A stretch of DNA of 6,001 nt from Bacilli bacterium (GCA_900763245.1 CAAFJQ010000025.1:1-6001); one strand, 5' to 3'. Counted from the first letter of the stretch, positions 1 through 5,836 are shown. Program-made: numbers and translations. Notes: a model not told the origin generated them from the sequence alone.

Positions 1-33
1 AAGAAAAAATGCGCTGAAATCGCAATCATTTTA

Positions 34-62
34 TTGTTTTTGAAGGGGGTGATGCTTATAAT
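34..62 (+). promoter_or_regulatory. sigma-A type promoter of the rpmH operon
   Basis: A -35 box TTGTTT (34-39) and a perfect -10 box TATAAT (57-62) are separated by exactly 17 bp. This places the transcription start near 69 and leaves a leader of about 50 nt before rpmH. No other comparable promoter is seen between here and jag, so this one probably drives rpmH, rnpA, yidC and jag together. Positions 1-33 hold no feature I can identify. A dnaA gene pointing leftward is expected beyond the window edge from the usual layout of this locus. Confidence 0.75.
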
Positions 63-78
63 ATCTCTACATGCGTTT

Positions 79-92
79 TTAATGCGCATTAA
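79..92. repeat. 14-bp perfect palindrome in the rpmH leader
   Basis: The sequence TTAATGCGCATTAA is fully self-complementary (7 bp per half, centre between 85 and 86). It lies about 10 nt after the predicted transcription start and 12 nt before the Shine-Dalgarno sequence. With no loop it is better suited to binding a dimeric protein on DNA than to forming an RNA hairpin. No regulator can be named from the sequence. Confidence 0.55.
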
Positions 93-121
93 TTTCATGT
101 TGTAAGGAGGGTTTTAACCTT

Positions 122-259
122 ATGAAACGTACTTATCAGCCTAGCAAAATCAAAAGAGCCCATACATGTGGCTTCCGTGCCAGAATGGCAACCAAGGGAG
201 GAAGAAAAGTTCTTTCCAGAAGAAGAGCCAAGGGCAGAGCAAGACTCACCCAGGCTTAA
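122..259 (+). CDS. rpmH: 50S ribosomal protein L34 (bL34)
   Basis: This is a 45-residue protein of the large ribosomal subunit, one of the smallest and most basic ribosomal proteins. It starts MKRTYQPSKIKRAHTCGFRA, the family signature, and continues with the RMATKGGRKVLSRRRAKGRARL core, which is full size for the family (44-46 aa). One small oddity is a Cys at position 16, in the stretch before GFRAR where most relatives have Ser-His or Thr-His. A strong Shine-Dalgarno AAGGAGG (104-110) sits 11 nt before the ATG. It is the first gene of the operon and is followed 22 nt later by rnpA, the usual partnership. Identification is effectively certain from the sequence. Confidence 0.98.
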   Translation: MKRTYQPSKIKRAHTCGFRARMATKGGRKVLSRRRAKGRARLTQA

Positions 260-281
260 TTAGCTGCTTTTTCGGCATAAT

Positions 282-632
282 ATGAAAAAAAGCTGTAGAT
301 TGACGGAATCCAAGGATTTCAAAAAAGTTCTCGATCAACGCCATTGTGCCGGAAAGAATGAATCTGTCTCAGTATTCTATGCGCCTAATTCTTTGACTCA
401 TGCAAGAATCGGTGTTTCTGTATCCAATAAATTAGGAAACGCTGTCTTGCGAGTCAGAGTCAGACGCCGACTTCGGGCCCAGATAAACCTTTGCGACGTT
501 CTTGGAAAACCATATGACATCGTCATCATCGCCCATTCTGGATATCTGAAAAAGTCATTCCAGGAAAATACCGAGATTCTGAACAAAGCGTTTAATCGTC
601 TGGCTAACCCGTCTAAAGGGGAAAAAGCATGA
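282..632 (+). CDS. rnpA: Ribonuclease P protein component
   Basis: This 116-residue basic protein is the partner of the RNase P RNA, which removes the 5' leader of precursor tRNAs. The N-terminus (LTESKDFKKVL, 7-17), the ARIGVSVSNKLGNAV segment (41-55) and the Arg-rich helix (57-65) match the family in order and spacing, and the length is normal. Two usually conserved positions differ. The RNR core of the signature reads R57-V58-R59, so the Asn is replaced by Val. The second Phe of the DFxxxF leader-binding helix is Leu17. The start is SD-less: nothing purine-rich lies between the rpmH stop and this ATG, but no other in-frame start exists after the TAG at 261-263. The ATG lies in the loop of a possible 7-bp stem (266-272 with 287-293). 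The stop TGA overlaps the yidC start (ATGA, 629-632), so the two are probably translationally coupled. Confidence 0.95.
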   Translation: MKKSCRLTESKDFKKVLDQRHCAGKNESVSVFYAPNSLTHARIGVSVSNKLGNAVLRVRVRRRLRAQINLCDVLGKPYDIVIIAHSGYLKKSFQENTEILNKAFNRLANPSKGEKA

Positions 633-2266
633 GAAACCATTCAAACAGGTTGCTAAAGCGATTGATGATTGTCTTTTTTGGCATCATCGCTGCTTTTAGT
701 TTGTCCGGTTGTACGAAGTCTTTTTGTACCAACCAGGATAAAGCCAATCAATTATTTGCCTACTATGGTAATCTTTACTCCGAAACTCTGTTGATTGATG
801 AGTCAACAAAGGATGATTTTGATTACTCTTCTAAGAATGAAACCGAAGAAGCTTCCAGAGTAAAACTGATCAAAATTCAGAATGAACATCGTAAGACACT
901 CTTCGGAAATTCTACTTCCTATCAGGGAATGACGACATGGTATGACCTTGTTGTCGAAGGCTCTGATAAATCTTTCTTGTCCTTCATGGATAATAAGGCC
1001 AGACAATTCCGCGATGACAATTACACCTATTGGATGGATGGCACTTTGGCTTCTATCAAAACAGTTGAGGAAGCAAAAGCCGTTGCATGGCATGTCGGTA
1101 TGTATGCTGGTCTCACCTATAGCGATGAAACAAAGACAACAGTCACCGGTGTTGCTGAACCGTTCACCAACACTGAACTATGGTTCAATGAAGCTGTCAA
1201 GGATCCCGACTTAGGACTCTTGAAGTCTCCGTCATTCGGTTTTATCGAAACAATCAAGACAAATGCTGCCATCGGATACAACACCAATACGGCCTGTATC
1301 ACTCCTGTCAGCGGAACATTCAATCAGAACAATGCCAAGATCTATATCGAAGGAAAGACCTGGGGACAGGCTTTCAAAGAATATGGTTTCCTCGAAGGCT
1401 TGTTCGTCTATCCGTTCGCTTGGCTTGTCCACGCCATCTCTGATGGCCTCGGCGGAACAGGTTGGGTTCAGATTTTCGCTATTTTCGTCGTTACGATCTT
1501 AGTCAGAATTGTCACTGTTCTCTCTACTCTTGTCCAGAGCAAATCTCAGGCAAAACAGCAGAGAATTCAGCCTCAGATCAATGAGCTGATGAAGAAATAT
1601 CCTAATGCTCAGGAAGATCCTGAAGAAAGACGTGCTTTAAGTCTTGAACAGGCTCAGCTGATGAAGAAGAACCACGTTCATCCGATGCTTCCTCTTCTCT
1701 TCATGATCATTCAGTTCCCGCTCTTCATCTGTATCTGGTCCGCATTGCAGGGCTCCGCTTCCCTGGCATCTGGCAACTGGTATGGACTTTCTCTTACCAC
1801 TAAAGTCAGCGAATGTTTCACCAATTATGCAGAAACCAACGGTGCAATCGTCGGTATTCTTATCTTTATCTTTATGTCTCTTGCTAACGTCCTTTCTTCC
1901 TGCACAGGTCTTTGGATCAATAACTGGAAGACAAAGGTTCTTGGCAACCAGTCTATGCAGCCTACAAAGAAGGATGCAAACGGCAATCCGATGGATCCCA
2001 ATAAGACAATGAAGATCATGACCTATGTCATGATGGCCTTCGTTCTCTTCATGGGATGGAGCTTACCTGTCGGTATGGGTATCTATTGGTTTATCGGTGC
2101 TATCATTTCTATCTTGCAGAGTTTGCTCACTGAAGCCATTCAGGCTAGGGTCAGACATAGAGATGCTGAAAACACTGGTGACGGCACAACATTGGCTGCC
2201 ATCAGAAGAAGTGCACGTCACACTGGCACCAACAAGAAGTCCGAAAAACCATTATGGAGGAAGTAA
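629..2266 (+). CDS. yidC: Membrane protein insertase YidC/Oxa1 family, lipoprotein form
   Basis: This protein inserts and folds membrane proteins, alone or with the Sec translocon. It is 545 residues long. Residues 8-28 form a signal peptide ending in the lipobox LSGC, so C28 is the likely lipidation site. Residues 29 to about 250 are an extracytoplasmic region without clear membrane segments. The conserved insertase core follows: TM1 about 255-272, TM2 about 277-301 with the hydrophilic-groove Arg at R293 (TILVRIVTVLSTL), a cytoplasmic helical hairpin 302-350, then TM3 351-375, TM4 405-430 and TM5 463-505 (the last span includes MGIYWFIGAIISILQ). The C-terminal tail (506-545) is basic. Typical Gram-positive SpoIIIJ/YidC1 proteins are about 260-310 residues, so the outer domain is a large addition. 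The Shine-Dalgarno AAGGGG (613-620 region) lies inside rnpA, and the start overlaps the rnpA stop. The gene is co-transcribed with jag, which follows after 3 nt. Confidence 0.95.
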   Translation: MRNHSNRLLKRLMIVFFGIIAAFSLSGCTKSFCTNQDKANQLFAYYGNLYSETLLIDESTKDDFDYSSKNETEEASRVKLIKIQNEHRKTLFGNSTSYQGMTTWYDLVVEGSDKSFLSFMDNKARQFRDDNYTYWMDGTLASIKTVEEAKAVAWHVGMYAGLTYSDETKTTVTGVAEPFTNTELWFNEAVKDPDLGLLKSPSFGFIETIKTNAAIGYNTNTACITPVSGTFNQNNAKIYIEGKTWGQAFKEYGFLEGLFVYPFAWLVHAISDGLGGTGWVQIFAIFVVTILVRIVTVLSTLVQSKSQAKQQRIQPQINELMKKYPNAQEDPEERRALSLEQAQLMKKNHVHPMLPLLFMIIQFPLFICIWSALQGSASLASGNWYGLSLTTKVSECFTNYAETNGAIVGILIFIFMSLANVLSSCTGLWINNWKTKVLGNQSMQPTKKDANGNPMDPNKTMKIMTYVMMAFVLFMGWSLPVGMGIYWFIGAIISILQSLLTEAIQARVRHRDAENTGDGTTLAAIRRSARHTGTNKKSEKPLWRK

Positions 2267-2269
2267 TAT

Positions 2270-2923
2270 ATGAACAAGTATGAAGGAAAGACTGAAGAAG
2301 AAGCAGTCAAGAAGGCTTGTGAAGAATTAGGGGTCGAAGATCCTAAATCCTTGAACTATCAGGTCATCTCTGTCAAGAAAACCTTATTCAGCAAGGTTGT
2401 CACAATCGGTATTTACTCCATCAAGGATGTCATTGTCTTCGCAGATGATTACATCAAACGTTGCCTTCGCGCTTTAGGAATCGAAGGTTCCACAGAAGCC
2501 AAGTATGAAGACGGCGTCATCAAGCTTAACATCGTCACCAGCAGAAACAAGAATGTCATCGGAAGAAACGGTGACACCTTAAGAAGCATCAACGAGTTGA
2601 CTCGTTCCGCCTGCTTCAATCGTTTCGGCGGTCACTATCGCATTCTTCTCAACTGCGATGGATACAAGGAACTCAAGTATAACAAGTATGCTTCCATGGC
2701 AAGACGTTATGCTTCCGAAGTCAGAAAGACACATGTCACTGCCATCCTTGATCCGATGACCAGCGATGAAAGAAGAATCATCCACCAGGTCTTGGACGGA
2801 TATCCGAACATCAAGACACAGTCCTTAGGAACTGGTCATAAGAGACACATCACGATTCAGTATGTTGCCGATAACAGCGTCAACATCCCCAGTGATGATG
2901 AATCTGACGACAGAGACTTCTAA
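2270..2923 (+). CDS. jag: Jag/KhpB (EloR) RNA-binding protein: Jag-N, KH and R3H domains
   Basis: This 217-residue cytoplasmic RNA-binding protein belongs to the family that in streptococci acts with KhpA in controlling cell elongation and division (KhpB/EloR). The Jag-N domain spans about 3-50 (YEGKTEEEAVKKACEELG at the start). It is followed directly by a KH-like domain (about 78-130) with the loop G98-R-N-G101, a proper GxxG. The R3H domain is about 137-199 and contains the defining R168-x-x-x-H172 (ERRIIH). The linker between Jag-N and KH is short, and the C-terminus is a small acidic tail (DDESDDRDF). A strong GGAGG (2256-2260) is embedded in the end of yidC, 9 nt before the ATG. The gene is last in the operon and is followed by a terminator. 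Pairing with yidC is the usual arrangement in Bacillota. Confidence 0.95.
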   Translation: MNKYEGKTEEEAVKKACEELGVEDPKSLNYQVISVKKTLFSKVVTIGIYSIKDVIVFADDYIKRCLRALGIEGSTEAKYEDGVIKLNIVTSRNKNVIGRNGDTLRSINELTRSACFNRFGGHYRILLNCDGYKELKYNKYASMARRYASEVRKTHVTAILDPMTSDERRIIHQVLDGYPNIKTQSLGTGHKRHITIQYVADNSVNIPSDDESDDRDF

Positions 2924-2932
2924 ATCAAATCA

Positions 2933-2959
2933 AAAAGGTCAGCTTCGCGCTGACCTTTT
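2933..2959. terminator. Intrinsic terminator between convergent operons, probably bidirectional
   Basis: An 11-bp perfect stem, AAAAGGTCAGC (2933-2943) with GCTGACCTTTT (2949-2959), closes a 5-nt loop TTCGC. The GC-rich upper half and the A/T ends give a U-run at the 3' side on either strand: TTTTA on plus, TTTTTG on minus. It starts 9 nt after the jag stop and lies 17 nt beyond the stop of the convergent phosphopantetheinyl transferase gene, so it can end both transcripts. Confidence 0.9.
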
Positions 2960-2975
2960 ATAGTTTACGTTTTTC

Positions 2976-3578
2976 TTAGATGACTCTGAAATGAACTTTC
3001 TCGTTATCGATGCAATCGACGGATAGGTAATATCCGTCTTTGTTTTTGTCTTCGAGATAAGTCGTCAGAATCTCTTTGTACGGAATGTCTTTCTTGAAAT
3101 TGTCAAGCTGGATTCCGTCTCCGACATGTTTGTGAAACGCTTCTTTTCTGGTCCATAACTGGATGAAGCATTTTTCTTTTTCACTTGAGGCGTGATACTG
3201 TTTCTTCTCTTCTTCGCTGAAGAATCTCTCCGCTAAGAAATCATAGTCTCTGTCCGGTCTTACTTTCTCGATGTCGATGCCGACTTCACTTGTTGATAGA
3301 CAGACGGCAACGATTTCTCCACTGTGTGAGATAGAGAAGTAGTGATTGCCTAAAAACGGCTTTCCGTATTCGTTATAGCTTAAAGAAAGACTCTTGGTAT
3401 CAACATTGCGATGATTGAGAAGCATCAGAAGAATATTCCATCCCAATAGAGATGCCTGAAGGTCTTCTCTGCATTTATGTTTGCTGCAGTGTTCTAAAAC
3501 AAAAGCAGGCATGCCCTCTTTGAGTTTGTCGATTCTTCCGTCATATCTTGTGATATCGCTTAAATAGATTTCAGTCAT
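2976..3578 (-). CDS. 4'-phosphopantetheinyl transferase, Sfp type
   Basis: This 200-residue enzyme transfers the phosphopantetheine arm of coenzyme A to a serine of a carrier protein. The family motifs are present in order: NEYGKPFL (69-76), FSISHSG (81-87), the metal-binding GIDIE (100-104, D102 and E104), and WTRKEAF (142-148) with the catalytic-site K145 and E146. The length fits a single-polypeptide Sfp/HetI-type enzyme rather than the about 120-residue AcpS trimer. The carrier protein cannot be told: no acyl carrier protein, NRPS or PKS gene is in the window, so it may serve fatty-acid ACP or a distant cluster. The gene lies 31 nt downstream of the sugar symporter on the same strand with no promoter of its own visible, and probably depends on that transcript. 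The Shine-Dalgarno is weak. The downstream end is the shared hairpin terminator. Confidence 0.9.
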   Translation of the reverse strand: MTEIYLSDITRYDGRIDKLKEGMPAFVLEHCSKHKCREDLQASLLGWNILLMLLNHRNVDTKSLSLSYNEYGKPFLGNHYFSISHSGEIVAVCLSTSEVGIDIEKVRPDRDYDFLAERFFSEEEKKQYHASSEKEKCFIQLWTRKEAFHKHVGDGIQLDNFKKDIPYKEILTTYLEDKNKDGYYLSVDCIDNEKVHFRVI

Positions 3579-3609
3579 AACCAGATAAGTTTATCACAAT
3601 TCTCTTGTG

Positions 3610-5286
3610 TTATATCTGCTCTTCTACTGCTTCTTTGTCTTTTTGATGTCTTTCATCCAGTTCTTTGACAATCTGTTCTTCTAATTTGTCATCGATCTTG
3701 TAACCGAACTTCAGTAAGAGATAAGAGGCAAGGAAACAGACAACAATGACACCGATGATGATGGCTCCGAACAATGTGAGCTGTGCTCTCTTGTCTGTCC
3801 ATTGATAAGCAGCTTCGATTTCAGCATCAAAGGAAGGATAGGTTCCTTTGTATTCGGATTGTCCATTGACGATGATATTGTTGGCTTCTGCATTTGAAAT
3901 CTTATTCAAGATGGCCTGTGTTCCTGTCAGTAAGAAGGTGAGATTTCTAAGACCTGTCTGAATTGCAGAACCGAGTTTTGCGTCGAGAGGTCTCCATGCA
4001 AAGGCAACAGCTTCTTTTCTTTCTCCGAATTTCCATTCCTGATAATCGATAGCATCCTGGAACATGACTAATAAGGCAAGGTAGAAGATACCGCTTGCTG
4101 CAAAGAAGAAGAAAGCACAGAGATAGATCAGCCAATGACTTCCACCGAAAGCGAATGCTAGGCCTTGTCCTATTGATGCATTGTCTCCGGTAAGCTGATA
4201 ATTTTCCGGATTGTTATATGCGATAGGAGTGTCTTTGAAGACAGGGAAACCAAAGAAGAAGAATAAGACATAAGCGGTTAAGATGACAAAGAAGGAGATT
4301 TCAATAATCTGCATCTTTGTCAGTTTCTTGGACATCAACGGATAGAACACTTGTGCAATCAGAGTTCCGACAACAAAGACAATGGATAAGACTGTTGCCA
4401 TAAATCCGCCTTTGAAGGTTCCGTATCCGTAAAGAAGATAGTAATAGTTAAGACCGATACCGGTCAATAATCCTGATGCGAAATAGTATAGAAGCATGAC
4501 GATGGCAACGATGAGAAGCTGCTTGTTCTTCTTTACCATTCTGAAGAGATCGAGGAAGTGTGTTTTCTCGGAGACTTCTTCTTGTTTCGGATCTCTTTCT
4601 TTTTCATGGCAGAAGAAGAAAATAAAAGACTGAGAGACAAGGAAGAGAACAGCGACAACAACACCGCTATAAGCGTAAGCGGTCTGTGCTCCTAACATTG
4701 TCGGAAGAAGGAACATCAATAAGTTCATCATGAAGGCGCCGATTGTTGTTGCAATGGTGACTCTAGTTGTCAAAGAGGCTCTTTCTTTAGGATTGTTGGT
4801 AAGAGACGGAAGCATCGACCAATAGCCGATATCGTTCATGGTATAGAAGAGATCCCATAAGAAGTAGAAGATAAGCATACAGGCGACATATGCCCAGCCT
4901 TTGACTCCCCATGGTCCTACTAAAAACATCAATGAGACGACAATCGTATTTCCGATGGCTCCGATAAAGATCCATGGTTTGAACTTACCTGTCTTGAAAT
5001 GACATTTTTCAACGACGAATCCCATGATAGGATCGTTGATGCCATCCCATACAAGTGCAATCATCATAAAGATGGTGATAATGTGCATCTGAGAACGATA
5101 TGTCTCAATATCGCTGCTTAAGACGCCGGCTGTCATCGCGTACTGTAGTAAAAAGGTTCCGACCAATGCGTAACAGGCATCACGAAAAATACCGGACCAA
5201 GGATAGATTGCCTTTGTCAGAGGCGGTACGTTATTTCCAGTGAATGTCTTACAGATTTTAGAACCTTTGTCTGAAGAATGATTCAT
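3610..5286 (-). CDS. GPH-family sugar:cation symporter (MFS superfamily, MelB/LacS/XylP-like)
   Basis: This 558-residue polytopic membrane protein probably imports a sugar or glycoside together with a cation. Family hallmarks are WDGINDPIMG (80-89), GKFKPW (100-105), the loop PSLTNNPKERASLTTR (160-175) and, near the C-terminus, FQDAIDYQEWKFGERKEA (409-426), the GPH version of the Asp-Tyr-x-x-Trp motif. About twelve hydrophobic segments are visible. It is longer than the usual 450-480 residues because of extra hydrophilic stretches: about 347-380 (KDTPIAYNNPENYQLTGDNA) and about 455-500 before the last helix. It also has a charged cytoplasmic tail (530-558). No PTS IIA-like domain of the LacS type is present. 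The start is supported by AGAAGGG (5294-5300), 7 nt before the ATG. The promoter carries a cre-like box, consistent with carbohydrate transport under carbon catabolite control. The substrate cannot be read from the sequence. Confidence 0.88.
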   Translation of the reverse strand: MNHSSDKGSKICKTFTGNNVPPLTKAIYPWSGIFRDACYALVGTFLLQYAMTAGVLSSDIETYRSQMHIITIFMMIALVWDGINDPIMGFVVEKCHFKTGKFKPWIFIGAIGNTIVVSLMFLVGPWGVKGWAYVACMLIFYFLWDLFYTMNDIGYWSMLPSLTNNPKERASLTTRVTIATTIGAFMMNLLMFLLPTMLGAQTAYAYSGVVVAVLFLVSQSFIFFFCHEKERDPKQEEVSEKTHFLDLFRMVKKNKQLLIVAIVMLLYYFASGLLTGIGLNYYYLLYGYGTFKGGFMATVLSIVFVVGTLIAQVFYPLMSKKLTKMQIIEISFFVILTAYVLFFFFGFPVFKDTPIAYNNPENYQLTGDNASIGQGLAFAFGGSHWLIYLCAFFFFAASGIFYLALLVMFQDAIDYQEWKFGERKEAVAFAWRPLDAKLGSAIQTGLRNLTFLLTGTQAILNKISNAEANNIIVNGQSEYKGTYPSFDAEIEAAYQWTDKRAQLTLFGAIIIGVIVVCFLASYLLLKFGYKIDDKLEEQIVKELDERHQKDKEAVEEQI

Positions 5287-5313
5287 AAATGTGCCCTTCT
5301 TTCACTAAGTAAA

Positions 5314-5342
5314 ATTGTAAGAGCTTCCAAGACGAATATCAA
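5314..5342 (-). promoter_or_regulatory. sigma-A promoter of the symporter-transferase operon
   Basis: Read on the minus strand, -35 TTGATA (plus positions 5337-5342) is separated by exactly 17 bp from -10 TACAAT (5314-5319). The start of transcription would fall near 5307, which leaves about 20 nt of leader containing the Shine-Dalgarno AGAAGGG. Confidence 0.8.
5316..5329. promoter_or_regulatory. cre-like catabolite control site (CcpA box)
   Basis: Plus-strand TGTAAGAGCTTCCA matches the cre consensus TGWAARCGYTWNCA at 13 of 14 positions. The one mismatch is A for C in the central CG. Flanking T5315 and A5330 also fit the W positions of the longer consensus. It overlaps the -10 box and the 3' part of the spacer of the symporter promoter, where bound CcpA would block initiation. 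That is a standard arrangement for sugar uptake genes in Bacillota. The broken central CG lowers confidence. Confidence 0.5.
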
Positions 5343-5355
5343 TTGTTTTCTTGGA
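5326..5355. promoter_or_regulatory. operator-like inverted repeat around the -35 box
   Basis: Arms TCCAAGA (5326-5332) and TCTTGGA (5349-5355) are a perfect 7-bp inverted repeat with a 16-bp spacer. The centre, at 5340.5, lies on the symporter -35 box (5337-5342). Arm centres are about 23 bp apart, near two helical turns, as for a dimeric regulator. The site partly overlaps the cre-like box. No regulator is encoded nearby. Confidence 0.35.
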
Positions 5356-5364
5356 CAATAGTGC

Positions 5365-5772
5365 ATGTTTTTGACGATATTCAACATTCTTCTAATGAAA
5401 ATGAAAAAATTGAATTGCTTCTATGGATTTTGCCCTGACGGATGCTTTATAATGGCATTAGAAAACCCTGCCGCAGGACTCTTACTTTGGGGAGCAGGGG
5501 GGCCACAGATTCAGGCTGGCGATGGATCACTGGCAGATGGTTTCGTATTAGAATTTGGAAGCGAGATTGACGTCTTTAGCATCGATTTCGCTGATGCCAA
5601 GCGCCTTCGCGGCCTCCTTGGTGAACGGCTCTATGAACAGGTCATAGGATCTTTTTTTGTTAAGTATTTGTGCGATGCTAAGGATAAACAATCAAGTGAA
5701 TATGTTGGACAACGAAAACAGGAACTTTTTGATGAAAATAACTTTAAAAAGTTTCCATTTGATGATGATTAG
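5365..5772 (+). CDS. Hypothetical small protein, family not recognised
   Basis: This is an open frame of up to 135 codons, divergent from the symporter. I do not recognise the product. Possible starts are ATG 5365, 5395, 5401 and 5452. None has a good Shine-Dalgarno; 5452 has the best hint (GGA at 5440-5442). From 5401 the protein would be 123 aa and from 5452 it would be 106 aa. The centre (GFVLEFGSEIDVFSIDFADAKRLRG) looks like strand-helix protein. It is followed by an amphipathic helix-like stretch (GERLYEQVIGSFFVKYL) and a charged C-terminal third ending DDD. No membrane span or signal peptide is convincing. Arginine codons are CGC, CGC, CGG and CGA with no AGA, unlike yidC and jag, and base composition shifts from GC-rich in the middle to AT-rich at the end. 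This may mean recent acquisition or a poorly conserved orphan. A chance ORF is possible but its length and composition make a real gene slightly more likely. Confidence 0.5.
   Translation: MFLTIFNILLMKMKKLNCFYGFCPDGCFIMALENPAAGLLLWGAGGPQIQAGDGSLADGFVLEFGSEIDVFSIDFADAKRLRGLLGERLYEQVIGSFFVKYLCDAKDKQSSEYVGQRKQELFDENNFKKFPFDDD
5371..5398 (+). promoter_or_regulatory. weak candidate promoter for the small divergent ORF
   Basis: TTGACG (5371-5376) and TAATGA (5393-5398) are spaced 16 bp apart. The -35 is good and the -10 is poor. Transcription would start near 5405, which would favour ATG 5452 as the translation start of the small ORF. Confidence 0.3.
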
Positions 5773-5787
5773 AATACAATATGTGTC

Positions 5788-5836
5788 GGTGGGAGAGTGA
5801 TTTCTAAACGTGGTGGTTTGTCATCACTTTTCCACT
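5788..5836 (+). other. long imperfect RNA hairpin downstream of the small ORF
   Basis: GTGGGAGAGTGAT (5789-5801) pairs with ATCACTTTTCCAC (5823-5835) over 13 consecutive pairs, two of them G-U. A further G-U is possible at 5788/5836. Above a small internal loop, TAAAC (5805-5809) pairs with GTTTG (5816-5820) around the hexaloop GTGGTG. The G-U pairs hold only in plus-strand RNA; on the other strand they become A-C mismatches. It starts 16 nt after the small ORF's stop. There is no U-tract directly after it, so it is not a standard intrinsic terminator. It could be a 3'-end stabiliser, an attenuator-like element, a small RNA or a protein-binding structure. Confidence 0.5.

Noticed and set aside
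803..2019. Several 60-96 codon open frames on both strands within yidC
   Set aside because: They overlap a full-length conserved gene in other frames and have no ribosome site or recognisable protein character.
3584..3595. GATAA/TTATC inverted repeat just before the phosphopantetheinyl transferase start
   Set aside because: Only 5-bp arms with a 2-base gap. Too short to be meaningful in AT-rich DNA and unable to form an RNA hairpin.
3591..3599. TTATCACAA resembling a DnaA box
   Set aside because: It differs from TTATNCACA by a shifted C/A, occurs alone, and lies inside the gap of a two-gene operon. No box cluster or AT-rich unwinding region is present, so no origin is called.
3711..4975. 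Short minus-strand open frames within the symporter gene
   Set aside because: They are alternative frames of the symporter coding strand, with low-complexity products and no start signals.
5448..5453. Perfect TATAAT inside the small ORF
   Set aside because: No acceptable -35 at 16-18 bp upstream (GGATTT and neighbours). Transcription would start after the last plausible start codon of the ORF.
5789..5816. GTGG repeats suggesting an MraZ-type operator array
   Set aside because: Spacing and sequence do not match the regular AAAGTG/GTGGG direct repeats. The segment is better explained as the two arms of a hairpin, and no mraZ is visible.
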